Shown: positions 43,240 through 52,395, numbered from the stretch's first letter. The stretch is DNA of 64,000 bases from Robbsia sp. KACC 23696 (GCF_039852015.1 NZ_CP156627.1:1116001-1180000); one strand, 5' to 3'. A program made the numbers and translations. The notes: generated from the letters alone by a model not told the origin.

Positions 43240-44298
43240 TTAGCGTGCCAGCGATGCCATGTCGATGACGAAGCGATACTTGACGTCGCTCTTCAGCATC
43301 CGGCCGTACGCTTCTTCGATCTGATCCATGCGGATCATTTCGATATCGGACGTGATGTTGTGCTCGCCGCAGAAATCCAGCATTTCCTGCGTTTCGGCGA
43401 TGCCGCCAATCAAGGAGCCAGCGATTGTGCGGCGCTTGAAGATCAGGTTGGCGACGGACGGCGACGGATGCGCGTGTTCCGGCACGCCGACCAGCGTCAA
43501 CACGCCATCGCGTTTCAGCAGCGCGGTGAACTGATCCAGATTATGCGATGCGGCTACCGTGTTCAGGATGAAGTCGAAGCTGTTCGCGTGCGCGGCCATC
43601 TGCGCTTCGTCCTTCGAGATCACGACTTCATGCGCGCCCAGGCGTTTTGCATCTTCGACCTTGCCGGCCGACGTCGTGAACAGCACGACCTTGGCGCCCA
43701 TCGCCACGGCGAGCTTCACGCCCATATGGCCCAGACCGCCCAGACCGACGACACCCACCTTTTGACCCGGACCCACCTTCCAGTGACGGAGCGGCGAATA
43801 CGTCGTCACGCCGGCACATAGCAACGGTGCGGCGGCGGCGAGATCGAGGTTTTCCGGGACGCGCAGCGTGAAAGCTTCATCGACGACGATCGACGACGAG
43901 TAGCCGCCGTACGTGACGCCATTGGTGTGCTTGTCCGGGCCGTTATAGGTGCCGACGAAGCCGCCAGGCCCCTCGCAGTACTGTTCCAGACCTTCGTTGC
44001 ACGCGGCGCAGGAGCGGCAGGAGTCGACCATGCAGCCGACGCCGACGCGATCGCCCACCTTGAATTTCGTAACGTCCTTGCCGACTTCTGCGACGGTGCC
44101 GACGATTTCGTGGCCCGGCACATTCGGATAGACGGTGCCGGCCCATTCGCCGCGCGCCGTGTGCAGGTCCGAGTGACAGACGCCGCAATATTGAATATCG
44201 ATACGCACATCGTTCGGACCCGTATCGCGACGTTGGAAGTCGAACGGGGCGAACGGCGTCGTCGGGGATTGCACTGCGTAACCGTAGGCTTTGTACAT
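43240..44298 (-). CDS. Zinc-dependent NAD(P) alcohol dehydrogenase (YahK/cinnamyl type)
   Basis: 352-aa medium-chain dehydrogenase. Catalytic zinc: C-G-V-C-H-S-D-L and G-H-E-I-V-G. Structural zinc: C-R-S-C-A-A-C-N-E-G-L-E-Q-Y-C. Cofactor motif G-L-G-G-L-G-H-M. The V-G-C-M-V-D-S-C and T-Y-S-P-L-R-H-W motifs are typical of YahK-like NADPH aldehyde reductases. It is divergent from a LysR gene with a dyad between them. Confidence 0.92.
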   Translation of the reverse strand: MYKAYGYAVQSPTTPFAPFDFQRRDTGPNDVRIDIQYCGVCHSDLHTARGEWAGTVYPNVPGHEIVGTVAEVGKDVTKFKVGDRVGVGCMVDSCRSCAACNEGLEQYCEGPGGFVGTYNGPDKHTNGVTYGGYSSSIVVDEAFTLRVPENLDLAAAAPLLCAGVTTYSPLRHWKVGPGQKVGVVGLGGLGHMGVKLAVAMGAKVVLFTTSAGKVEDAKRLGAHEVVISKDEAQMAAHANSFDFILNTVAASHNLDQFTALLKRDGVLTLVGVPEHAHPSPSVANLIFKRRTIAGSLIGGIAETQEMLDFCGEHNITSDIEMIRMDQIEEAYGRMLKSDVKYRFVIDMASLAR

Positions 44299-44534
44299 GG
44301 TTTGACCCTATAGATATCTTGAAATCGCGAATGCGTCGTGAACGGAGCGATACGCCTTGGCCGGGGAAACACTGCCAAGGATCCGCAAGGCTTGCTTGCG
44401 GCAGCCGTTTATGGTGCCACGGGATGCGGAAGCGTGCTCTTAACGCCAAAAAGGGTGACCGCTAGCGCCGCACCTGGCGCATCGCACACTGCCTCCGTTT
44501 GAGCATGGTAAGAAATCCACGCTATGCAAAGCAA

Positions 44535-44561
44535 TGGAAATGTTACGATTTCACAATTCCA
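44535..44561. promoter_or_regulatory. Dyad between adh and LysR genes
   Basis: TGGAAATGT (44535-44543) and ACAATTCCA (44553-44561) pair at 8 of 9 positions over a 9-base spacer, ending 27 bases before the LysR ATG. It is a candidate LysR operator controlling the divergent alcohol dehydrogenase. Confidence 0.4.
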
Positions 44562-44588
44562 TTTTCTGGCATTGTCACAATCGCGCCT

Positions 44589-45488
44589 ATGTTAAACAAA
44601 ATCGAGATGTTGCGCATCTTCTGCGCCGCCGTCGATGCCGCTAGCTTCAAGGATGCCGCCACCCGTCTGGCAATCTCGCCGCAGGCCGTGACACGCGCGG
44701 TACACGAGGCGGAACGCGCCACGGGAGAGGTGCTATTTCACCGAAATACGCGGCGCGTCAATGTTACGCAGGCTGGGGCGCAATTCGCGCAGCAAGCGCG
44801 CGAGCTCGTGGCGCAGGTCGATCGGCTGCTCGGAAATCGAGATGTCGGCGCCGCAGCCGAAGTCATGGGAACGGTCCGGATGACCGTGCCGAAATCGATA
44901 GGCGAAATCCTGTTGCTGCCGCTGGTGACGGACATGGCGAACCGTTATCCGCACCTCACCATCGACCTCCGACTCTCCGACACGATCGTAGATCCGGTGG
45001 CGGAGCAGATCGATATTGGTGTACGGATCGGTTTTTTGCAAGATAGCCGCTTCGTCGCACGGGAGGTGGCAAAAGTCGGTTTCGTCGTCGTCGGCGCCCC
45101 GCGATTGATTGACAGAGTGGGACTGCCGCACAACCTGGCGCATATGGCGGAGTTGCCAACGACCGGCTATGTCGACCGTCGCACCGGACGTCCTTGGCCC
45201 TGGCAGCTCGCCGACGGACAGCAATTCACCCCTGTGCGCCTGGTGTTTCAAACCGATGACACGGAAGCCGAATCCCAGGCGGTGGTCGCCGGACTGGGTT
45301 TTACGCAAATGGCGAGCTATATCGCGCGTCCTTGGATCGAAGCCGGCAAACTCGTGCGCGTACTTGCCGATCTCGAGCCAGAACCTTGGCCCGTTTGCGT
45401 CTATCGGCCGCAACGCGGGCCTGTGCCCGCGCGCATTCGCGTCGTGTTCGACGCGACCGTCGCCGCATTGGAAAACGCGGGCTTGTGA
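44589..45488 (+). CDS. LysR family transcriptional regulator
   Basis: 299 aa from M-L-N-K-I-E-M at 44589; an upstream ATG at 44499 would run through the operator region. Helix-turn-helix: A-S-F-K-D-A-A-T-R-L-A-I-S-P-Q-A-V-T-R-A-V-H-E-A-E. The phrase L-F-H-R-N-T-R-R-V-N-V-T-Q-A-G and I-D-I-G-V-R-I-G are standard. It probably regulates the divergent dehydrogenase. Confidence 0.9.
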   Translation: MLNKIEMLRIFCAAVDAASFKDAATRLAISPQAVTRAVHEAERATGEVLFHRNTRRVNVTQAGAQFAQQARELVAQVDRLLGNRDVGAAAEVMGTVRMTVPKSIGEILLLPLVTDMANRYPHLTIDLRLSDTIVDPVAEQIDIGVRIGFLQDSRFVAREVAKVGFVVVGAPRLIDRVGLPHNLAHMAELPTTGYVDRRTGRPWPWQLADGQQFTPVRLVFQTDDTEAESQAVVAGLGFTQMASYIARPWIEAGKLVRVLADLEPEPWPVCVYRPQRGPVPARIRVVFDATVAALENAGL

Positions 45489-45559
45489 GGGGAGAAGCAC
45501 TGGGGCGTTTGCAGCGGAACGGAATGCATTTATCCGCGAAGTCACGCCAGGGAAATATT

Positions 45560-45574
45560 ATTCGGAATCCGAAT
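45560..45574. promoter_or_regulatory. Perfect palindrome upstream of the ABC exporter
   Basis: ATTCGGA-A-TCCGAAT has 7-base arms and one central base, in an AT-rich patch 265 bases before the exporter start and 72 bases after the LysR stop. A candidate operator of unknown factor; it does not match the Fur consensus. Confidence 0.35.
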
Positions 45575-45670
45575 GAGTAAACGACGCGTCTCGAATCGTA
45601 TCGCTGGTGAACGGGCAATATCCTATTGACACATGTCGAGACGCGTACGCACTGCAGCCGGCGCTAATGC

Positions 45671-45700
45671 TTGACAGTGTCGCGATGCGCATTCTATCTT
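45671..45700 (+). promoter_or_regulatory. Predicted sigma-70 promoter of the ABC exporter
   Basis: TTGACA (45671-45676) is followed after 18 bases by TATCTT (45695-45700). A second TTGACA lies about 40 bases upstream. The exporter start is 140 bases downstream, leaving a long leader. Confidence 0.45.
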
Positions 45701-45839
45701 CGCTTGCACGACGCGTAATACCGCGCATTAAACACCTACCGGATGCGACTGCTCCGCTATAGCAGCATCCTCGCCTGCGCAGGCATGCGCGATTTCGAGA
45801 CACGCCGACCGATGCCTTGACTGGCCGACGAGGAGGGAC

Positions 45840-47567
45840 ATGTCGATCCTGTTGCGCCTGGTTCGCCAATCACGGGTGGTACTGATCATCGCGATGCTGT
45901 GCGGTTTGAGCGGGGGCTTCGGGAATGCCGGTCTGCTTGCGCTGATCAATCAGGCCCTTGCCGCCGATGCCGACGCCTTGCCGCGGCTGGGCCTGTTGTT
46001 TCTCGTGCTGGGCCTCGTGGTGGTCGTCACGCGCACCTTGGCGCAGACGCTCTTCATGCGCCTGGGACAACAGGTCAAGGCAAACTTGCGGATGAGCACG
46101 ATCCATCGGATCGCCAACGCGTCCTTTCCCGCCTTGGAGCGCCAGGGTGCGGCCAAGTCCCTGGCGGTCCTGACGCAGGATCTCGATGCAATCGTCGCCT
46201 TGTTCATCGGCTTGCCCACATTGGTGACACAAGGCGCCTTGATCGTCGGATGTCTGGTCTATCTGGCCTATCTGTCTTGGGGCGTTTTCGTGGTGGCCTT
46301 GGCGACGATCGTCCTGGGGACGCTCGGATACCGTTTGGCGCATACGAAAGCGTTGTTTCATCTGCGTGCATCGCGGCTGCGCGAGGATGAATTGATACGG
46401 CATCTGCGCGCCTTGTTCGATGGCGCAAAAGAGTTGCGCCTGCACCGCGCGCGCCGCGATGCCTTTGTCGAAGGAACCTTGGCGGACAATGTCGAAGCAG
46501 TACGGATGCAACGCACGCGGGGCTATCTGTTTTATGCAGCGGCAAACAGCTGGGGCAACTTCATCCTGTTCGCCTTTATCGGCTTGACGCTGTTCGTGTT
46601 CGCGGGGCATCTGGACGCCAGTGCATCCGTCCTGTCCGGCTATGCGATCGTGTTCGTCTACATGATCATGCCGATCGAGGCGGTGCTGTCGGCCATGCCG
46701 ATGATAAGCGCCGCGCGCGTGGCATGGGAGCGTATCGAGCATGTCAACGGCGAGCTGGTGCCGGAAGGGGCGTCCGCTGGTTTAGCCGATGTGGCGCGGG
46801 CGCGCACGGCAGGCGGCGCCGAGGCGCGTTGCGCATCGGGCGCCGCCGTGACGCGCGGCGCGGCCGGTTTTAAAGAGATCGTGCTGGACGGCGTCGCGCA
46901 TCGCTATTTTCGGGAAAAGGAGAACGAGAGTTTCACGCTCGGCCCCGTGCATGCGGTATTCCGGCCCGGCGAGATCGTCTATCTGATCGGCGGCAATGGA
47001 AGCGGCAAGACGACCTTGGCGAAAATGCTGATGGGGCTGTATCCGCCGGAGCAGGGCCGCATCGTCATCGATGGAACGCCGGTGGGAGACGCGCAACGCG
47101 AAGACTATCGTCAATTGTTTTCCGTGGTCTTCAGCGACTTTTTCCTGTTCGACAGTTTGCTAGGACTGAATGTATCGGCGGCCGATGTCGCGGCGTGTGG
47201 ACGCGATGCCGATGCGCAGCGGCTCTTGTGCGAATTGCAGTTGGAGCACAAGGTCAGCGTGCAGGGTGGGGTATTCTCGACCTTGGACTTGTCGCAAGGT
47301 CAGCGCAAACGCTTGGCGTTGCTGGTGGCTTATCTGGAAGATCGTACATTTTACGTGTTCGACGAGTGGGCGGCCGACCAGGACCCGCTGTTCAAGGAGG
47401 TGTTTTATCGCCGCTTGCTGCCCGCGCTCAGGGCGCGCGGAAAAGCGATGCTCGTGATCAGCCACGACGATCGCTACTTTCCGCTGGCGGACCGCTATCT
47501 GAAGTTGGAGTCCGGGCAGCTCGTCGAAGAGGGGCCGGGAACGCATTACGGGCCGTATGGCGCATAA
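45840..47567 (+). CDS. Cyclic-peptide-type ABC exporter (SyrD/PvdE-like)
   Basis: 575 aa: six N-terminal membrane helices (about 1-300) fused to an ATPase. ATPase motifs: Walker A G-G-N-G-S-G-K-T-T, a subfamily-specific signature L-S-Q-G-Q-R-K-R-L-A-L-L-V-A-Y instead of LSGGQ, and Walker B F-Y-V-F-D-E-W-A-A-D-Q-D-P. These are the features of the SyrD/PvdE family, which export lipopeptides or pyoverdine precursors. The linker (about 310-345) is Ala/Arg-rich and not conserved. GGAGG precedes the ATG. No peptide synthetase is in the window, so the cargo is unknown. Confidence 0.88.
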   Translation: MSILLRLVRQSRVVLIIAMLCGLSGGFGNAGLLALINQALAADADALPRLGLLFLVLGLVVVVTRTLAQTLFMRLGQQVKANLRMSTIHRIANASFPALERQGAAKSLAVLTQDLDAIVALFIGLPTLVTQGALIVGCLVYLAYLSWGVFVVALATIVLGTLGYRLAHTKALFHLRASRLREDELIRHLRALFDGAKELRLHRARRDAFVEGTLADNVEAVRMQRTRGYLFYAAANSWGNFILFAFIGLTLFVFAGHLDASASVLSGYAIVFVYMIMPIEAVLSAMPMISAARVAWERIEHVNGELVPEGASAGLADVARARTAGGAEARCASGAAVTRGAAGFKEIVLDGVAHRYFREKENESFTLGPVHAVFRPGEIVYLIGGNGSGKTTLAKMLMGLYPPEQGRIVIDGTPVGDAQREDYRQLFSVVFSDFFLFDSLLGLNVSAADVAACGRDADAQRLLCELQLEHKVSVQGGVFSTLDLSQGQRKRLALLVAYLEDRTFYVFDEWAADQDPLFKEVFYRRLLPALRARGKAMLVISHDDRYFPLADRYLKLESGQLVEEGPGTHYGPYGA

Positions 47568-47620
47568 ATTGCTGGTGGAATGCCGGCGCACCGCCTACCC
47601 ATAAAAAATAAGGAAAAAAG

Positions 47621-48010
47621 ATGACAATCGATATGACGATCCTGGCCTGGGTATTGGTACTGACGCTGGTGCAGGTGATGTTGCCGGCGATGTTGCGGAA
47701 TAAGGAAACGGGCATTCGATACAATGCGAGCCCACGTGACGAGCCCGGACCGCCGGTCGGTCCTGTAACGGGCCGATTACAGCGCGCGCAAAAGAATTTG
47801 ATGGAGACCTTGCCGGTCTTTATCGCGGCGGTTCTGATTGTCCATCTGGCCGGCAAGGCAGGTACACTGAGTCACATCGGCGCGGCGCTCTACCTGATCG
47901 CCCGTATCGTCTACGTCCCGCTGTATGCAGGCGGCGTGCCCTATGTCAGATCGTATTGCTGGTTGGCATCGATAGCCGGCATCGTGCTCTTGCTCGTGGC
48001 GATGCTGTAA
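47621..48010 (+). CDS. MAPEG family membrane protein
   Basis: 129 aa with four predicted helices. The loop after the first helix has R-N-K-E-T-G-I-R-Y-N-A-S-P-R-D, then the conserved R-L-Q-R-A-Q-K-N-L-M-E-T-L-P-V-F (the E-N/E-T-L-P motif of MAPEG). MAPEG proteins are glutathione-dependent or eicosanoid-related in eukaryotes; the bacterial role is unclear. It follows the exporter by 53 bases, so they may be co-transcribed. Confidence 0.85.
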   Translation: MTIDMTILAWVLVLTLVQVMLPAMLRNKETGIRYNASPRDEPGPPVGPVTGRLQRAQKNLMETLPVFIAAVLIVHLAGKAGTLSHIGAALYLIARIVYVPLYAGGVPYVRSYCWLASIAGIVLLLVAML

Positions 48011-48036
48011 AGCGCGTCGCGGCGCCGCGCCGGCCC

Positions 48037-48417
48037 TTACTTTCGTACGGTCTTGCGAACGACGGCCCGGATGCGGGCGAAGAGCTCGGCGTTATTGAAC
48101 GGTTCATCGATGCAACCGGTCGCCCCGGCTTTCATCGCGGCCGCGCGGCTCGTCGCACCGCCTGCTACCACCACGAACACCGGCAGATTCCGCGTTCGCG
48201 GCGTACAGCGCAACGTTTTTAGGAAGGACTGATTGATCCGCTCGTCCTTCGTCGAGGAGAGCAATATCGCATCGGGCAAATGCGCTTCGGTCAATTTCCG
48301 TGTCGCCATATCAAAATCAAATACGACGTCGGGATGGAAACCGTGAGAAAGCGCGTTCTCCCACAACACCTCCGCGGCGTCGGTGCGTCTTTCGACTATC
48401 ACGATGCGCTGTTTCAT
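48037..48417 (-). CDS. Degenerate response-regulator receiver protein
   Basis: 126-aa single-domain CheY-like fold: I-V-I-V-E-R-R-T-D-A-A-E, P-D-A-I-L-L-S-S-T-K-D-E, V-F-V-V-V-A-G-G-A and A-G-A-T-G-C-I-D-E-P-F. The usual phospho-acceptor Asp after L-L is replaced by Ser and the conserved K of K-P is Glu, so it is unlikely to be phosphorylated normally. It lacks an output domain. It converges on the MAPEG gene; partner unknown. Confidence 0.7.
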   Translation of the reverse strand: MKQRIVIVERRTDAAEVLWENALSHGFHPDVVFDFDMATRKLTEAHLPDAILLSSTKDERINQSFLKTLRCTPRTRNLPVFVVVAGGATSRAAAMKAGATGCIDEPFNNAELFARIRAVVRKTVRK

Positions 48418-48862
48418 TTAGGGTTCCCATCAGGAAAGGAGTGGTAGGGAACCGCCATGTCGTTTCGCAGCGATAGGGCAAGGAGATGAGGGCGCTGTTC
48501 CGGCGATGTTGCGGTCGGAGTATAGCGCGCGCGGTGCGATGACGTATGCCTAATATCATATTACCGATTATATGATTGGCATTCCTTATGGATATCCGGA
48601 AGAAAGCATTCAAAAGCATTTCTACAAAATTACGAAAGCAAATAAAAGGTTAGAAAGGAAACGTCGCGTTAGTTGTAAGGCATTTAAAAGTAATAGACAT
48701 TACAGCGTAAACTGCAAGTGTTCCAATTCACGACGCTTAACTTACAGAAGTTGGCAAACGTCAGGAAAGCCACCCGTGGATGCCTTCTACGAGGTGTCTT
48801 AAAAAGCCCCCTGCAAAGAAGAACAATTCGCCCTAAAGCGTCGAGAAATTGGAGTAACAACC
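48418..48862. other. AT-rich divergent region before the phosphoesterase gene
   Basis: 445 bases. The right two thirds (48560-48800) are markedly AT-rich compared with the surroundings. A 76-codon frame at 48572 is Lys/Arg/Ser-rich without a ribosome-binding site, so I do not call it. It presumably carries the phosphoesterase promoter. Confidence 0.45.
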
Positions 48863-50578
48863 ATGTTCCGCAAGAAAATCCTGCCGATTCCGCTGTCGGT
48901 ATCGGTGCCGCTCGCCCTTTCCATGTTGGTGCTCGCGGCCTGTAGCGGCAGCAACGGACACCAGGCGACGGCAGCCACCACGTCGTTGTCCGCGCAGGAC
49001 GCGCTCGCGACCGCAACGCCGATCAAGCACATTGTCGTTATTTTTGGTGAGAACCGCTCGTTCGATCATTACTTCGGTACCTACCCGAACGCAACGAATC
49101 CGGCCGGTGAGCCGGCCTTCACCGCGGCGGCAGGCACGCCGTCGGTCGTCGGCCTGACGACGGCCTTGTTGACGAACAGCCCGACAAAGGCCAATACGCT
49201 GAATGGGGTCAATGCACGGGATTCGTTCCGTCTGGACCGCTCACAAGCCAACACCGAAGGCCAGACCCACAGCTACACGCCGGAGCAACTCGCGTACGAC
49301 AACGGCGCGGCGGATCTGTTCCCGCTTTATACCGGTAACAATACCGTCACGACCACCGGCGCATATGGCGTGGCGGGCCTGGTGATGGGGTATTACGATG
49401 GCAACACGGTCACCGGCATGTGGAACTATGCGCAGAACTTCGCGCTGAACGACAACGCCTACACGGACTCGTACGGTCCGTCGACACCGGGCGCCGTGTC
49501 GGTGATCTCCGGTACGAACAACGGCGCGGTGAACGTGGTCGGCACGTCCAGCCCGAATACGATCTCCGACGGCGCAGGCGGCTTGACCTTGGTCGGCGAT
49601 ACGGACCCGGCATTCGACCAGTGTTCGTCGAAGACCAGCACGATCATGATGACGTCGAAGAACATCGGCGATCTGCTGAACGCGCAGGGCATCACGTGGG
49701 GCGGCTTCATGGGCGGCTTCGACTTGACGACGACCAACGCGAATGGCACGACGGCCTGTGCCCGTTCGACGTATTCGTCGGTGCTCAGTTCGACGTCGAC
49801 CGACTATAGCCCGCACCACGCCTGGTTCCAGTACTACGCGACCACGCGCAATCCGGCACACACGCGGCCGACGTCGACAGCACTGATCGGTCAAACGGAC
49901 CCGAAGGATAACTCCTTGACGCCGGTGCACCACCAGTACGACGTGAACGACTTCTATACGGCCGTGAACGCCGGAAACTTCCCGTCGGTCGCGTATATCA
50001 AGGCGCCTGAAGTCGGCGATGCGCACCCGGGTAATTCGGATCCGCTCGATGAACAGACCTTCGTGACGCAATTGGTCAACTTTATCATGCAACAGCCGGA
50101 TTGGAAGAGCACGGCCATCATCCTGACCTACGATGACTCGGACGGCTGGTTCGACCATCGCTATATCGCACCGACGACGTCGTCGTTCGATTCGACCACG
50201 TCGATGTCGACGCAAGCCGGTACGGTTACCGGTGCCGACCAGTTGAACGGTACCGGCGTCTGTAACGCGACCGGCGCAACGCCGGGCGTGGGCGTCAGTG
50301 GTGGCCAGGTCAACGGTCGTTGCGGTCCGGGCACGCGTGTTCCGATGCTGATCCTCTCGCCGTATGCGAAGAAGAACTACGTCGACGACACCTTGGTCAC
50401 GCAGGCATCGGTCGTCAAGTTCATCGAAGACAATTGGTTGGGCGGACAGCGCATCGGTCAGGGCTCGGACGATGCGAGCGCCGGCAGTCTGTTGAACATG
50501 TTCGACTTCACGCAATCGGTCTCGTCGCCGCGTACCTTGCTGTTGAACACCGACGGTACGCCGAAGTCGTCCACTTAA
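48863..50578 (+). CDS. Lipoprotein phosphoesterase, AcpA/phospholipase C-like
   Basis: 571 aa. The signal ends in lipobox L-V-L-A-A-C (Cys27). The mature protein is a phosphoesterase family (PF04185) enzyme: I-K-H-I-V-V-I-F-G-E-N-R-S-F-D-H-Y-F-G-T, H-P-G-N-S-D-P-L-D-E-Q, and T-Y-D-D-S-D-G-W-F-D-H. This family includes Francisella acid phosphatase AcpA and non-haemolytic phospholipase C. It is followed by a tandem hairpin/terminator and the di-haem peroxidase gene. Confidence 0.87.
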   Translation: MFRKKILPIPLSVSVPLALSMLVLAACSGSNGHQATAATTSLSAQDALATATPIKHIVVIFGENRSFDHYFGTYPNATNPAGEPAFTAAAGTPSVVGLTTALLTNSPTKANTLNGVNARDSFRLDRSQANTEGQTHSYTPEQLAYDNGAADLFPLYTGNNTVTTTGAYGVAGLVMGYYDGNTVTGMWNYAQNFALNDNAYTDSYGPSTPGAVSVISGTNNGAVNVVGTSSPNTISDGAGGLTLVGDTDPAFDQCSSKTSTIMMTSKNIGDLLNAQGITWGGFMGGFDLTTTNANGTTACARSTYSSVLSSTSTDYSPHHAWFQYYATTRNPAHTRPTSTALIGQTDPKDNSLTPVHHQYDVNDFYTAVNAGNFPSVAYIKAPEVGDAHPGNSDPLDEQTFVTQLVNFIMQQPDWKSTAIILTYDDSDGWFDHRYIAPTTSSFDSTTSMSTQAGTVTGADQLNGTGVCNATGATPGVGVSGGQVNGRCGPGTRVPMLILSPYAKKNYVDDTLVTQASVVKFIEDNWLGGQRIGQGSDDASAGSLLNMFDFTQSVSSPRTLLLNTDGTPKSST

Positions 50579-50596
50579 CGATGTGACGCGCCCGGA

Positions 50597-50615
50597 GCGA
50601 CCGCGATGCGGTCGC
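50597..50615. terminator. First of two tandem hairpins after the phosphoesterase gene
   Basis: GCGACCGC-GAT-GCGGTCGC, perfect 8-bp stem, 18 bases after the stop. It precedes a second hairpin with a T-rich tail. Confidence 0.5.
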
Positions 50616-50623
50616 ATCCCTCG

Positions 50624-50657
50624 TCGAGCCAGGCAAGCTGCTGGCTCGATTTCTCTT
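50624..50657 (+). terminator. Rho-independent terminator
   Basis: TCGAGCCAG-8 bases-CTGGCTCGA is a perfect 9-bp stem (50624-50649) followed by TTTCTCTT. It ends transcription of the phosphoesterase gene before the peroxidase gene. Confidence 0.65.
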
Positions 50658-50682
50658 ATGTGAAAGCCCGAGTTCATTTGTC

Positions 50683-52131
50683 ATGAAAGTCCCTTCCAAT
50701 CGTGTATTGATGCCGAAGTTGCCCAGCGGTGGGCGATCGGTGCGGCCGACGGCACGATCGATTCGCCGTTGGGCGGCCGGTGTCGTCGTCCTGTCCTGCG
50801 GCGTGATCGCCGCGGGCGCCTACGGCATCACCCATCCCGCCGCGTTGCCGGCAAAATGGGGCGCGGTCGTACAGGATTGGACCGGGATCAATGCGCAGCC
50901 GGTGCACTTGCTGCTGCCGCCGGTCGCGCCGCTGAGCGCCGTTGCCTTGCTTGGCAAGGAAATGTTCAACGATCCATCGCTGTCGGCGTCGGGGCAGCAG
51001 TCCTGCGCCTCCTGCCACAGCGCCGCGCATGCCTACGGGCCGCCGAACGATCTGTCGGTGCAGATGGGGGGGCCGCACCTGACATTGGAAGGCTATCGGC
51101 CGCCGCCATCGCTGGCCTATCTGTACCGGCAGGCCACGTTTAGCATTGGTCCCGATATCGGCGGCGATGTGGAAGTGCCGATCGACTTGAACGCGCTCGC
51201 CGATTCCGCCAAGGGAACGCAACGGGCAACGAAGGATGCCGGTACGACGCCGGCCGCGCCGGCACTGGTGCCGCAGGGCGGGCTTTTCTGGGATGGGCGC
51301 GCCGATTCGCTGCAACGGCAAGCGCTCGGCCCGATGTTGAATCCGGTCGAAATGGCCAATGCAAACGTCGCCGACGTGGCCGCAAAGTTGAAGCAATCCA
51401 AATATGCCGCCAGCTTCAGCCAGCTCTTCGGCAAGAACATCCTCGGCCAGGACGATTTGCTGGTGTCGGAAGCGATGTTCGCCATCGGTCGCTACGAATT
51501 CGAGGATGCGTCTTTCCACGCCTTCTCGAGCAAATACGACGCCTGGCTGCAGGGCAAGGCGCGGTTGACCCGCGCCGAGATGCACGGGATGGCCTTGTTC
51601 AACGATCCGACCAAGGCGAATTGCGCCGGCTGCCATCTGAGTCAACCGACGAAGGACGGTCTGCCGCCGCTGTTTACCGATACCCAATACGAAGCACTGG
51701 GCGTGCCGCGCAATACGAAATTGCAGATCAACAAAAACCCGGCATTCTTCGATCTGGGAGTTTGCGGGCCGTTCCGCACAGATGTGGCATCGCAGACGCA
51801 GTATTGCGGGATGTTCCTGACGCCGACGCTGCGCAATGTGGATACGCGCCATGCGTTCTTCCATAATGGCGAATACCACACGCTGCAGGAGGTGATGAAC
51901 TTCTACAACCTGCGCAGCACGAATCCGGAAAAAATCTATCCGAAGGACGCGTCAGGGAAAGTCGAACAGTACGACGATATCCCGGCGAAATATCACGCCA
52001 ATGTGGACGTGGCCGATCCGCCGTTCGATCGCAAGCCGGGTGAAACGCCGGCGATGACGGATCAGGATATCAAGGACATCATCGCCTTTATCGGCACGCT
52101 CGATGATGGATACACCGGGAAGCCGAAATAA
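50683..52131 (+). CDS. Di-haem cytochrome c peroxidase / MauG-like protein
   Basis: 482 aa. An N-terminal anchor (about 29-48: W-A-A-G-V-V-V-L-S-C-G-V-I-A-A-G-A-Y-G-I) places it in the periplasm. Two haem motifs: C-A-S-C-H (about 108-112) and C-A-G-C-H (about 312). Between them is G-L-F-W-D-G-R-A-D-S-L, typical of the bacterial cytochrome c peroxidase family, and the C-terminal half has P-T-L-R-N-V-D-T-R-H-A-F-F-H. Pairing with a phosphoesterase lipoprotein is seen in Burkholderiales; the electron partner is unknown. Confidence 0.88.
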   Translation: MKVPSNRVLMPKLPSGGRSVRPTARSIRRWAAGVVVLSCGVIAAGAYGITHPAALPAKWGAVVQDWTGINAQPVHLLLPPVAPLSAVALLGKEMFNDPSLSASGQQSCASCHSAAHAYGPPNDLSVQMGGPHLTLEGYRPPPSLAYLYRQATFSIGPDIGGDVEVPIDLNALADSAKGTQRATKDAGTTPAAPALVPQGGLFWDGRADSLQRQALGPMLNPVEMANANVADVAAKLKQSKYAASFSQLFGKNILGQDDLLVSEAMFAIGRYEFEDASFHAFSSKYDAWLQGKARLTRAEMHGMALFNDPTKANCAGCHLSQPTKDGLPPLFTDTQYEALGVPRNTKLQINKNPAFFDLGVCGPFRTDVASQTQYCGMFLTPTLRNVDTRHAFFHNGEYHTLQEVMNFYNLRSTNPEKIYPKDASGKVEQYDDIPAKYHANVDVADPPFDRKPGETPAMTDQDIKDIIAFIGTLDDGYTGKPK

Positions 52132-52159
52132 GCGGCAGAATTCGCCGTTGCCCTAGGGT

Positions 52160-52375
52160 GATGCGCTGCACCGTGTTCTTGTTCAACCCAAGCAGGTAAG
52201 CCACGATGCGATAGCCGAACGACGGCTCATCCTCGATCAAGGCCTTGATTGGATCAGCAAACCGATCCTGGACCTTGGGCTGCGCCTTAATCGGGCGGTA
52301 ATACGCCGTCCGGCGTGGCACGCCAAACCACTGACACAGCTTGGTGATCGGCACCTTGGTACCGTCGGCTTGCAA
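52160..52375 (-). pseudogene. IS3-family transposase OrfB, N-terminal fragment
   Basis: The minus strand encodes about 70 residues that match the start of IS3-family (IS2/IS51-like) OrfB: T-K-L-C-Q-W-F-G-V-P-R-R-T-A-Y-Y, P-I-K-A-L-I-E-D-E-P-S-F-G-Y-R and L-G-L-N-K-N-T-V-Q-R-I. Similarity stops at about 52160 and the DDE catalytic part is absent, so it is dead. It immediately follows the peroxidase gene. Confidence 0.7.
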
Positions 52376-52395
52376 TCCCTGCTGAATCGCGACGA

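Larger units (their letters stand above)
45489..45839. other. Region upstream of the cyclic-peptide-type exporter
   Basis: 351 bases without a credible gene. It carries the palindrome and promoter listed separately. Confidence 0.45.

Noticed and set aside
48572-48802. 76-codon frame in the AT-rich region before the phosphoesterase gene
   Set aside because: No ribosome-binding site, Lys/Arg/Ser-rich composition and no recognisable family; likely promoter DNA.
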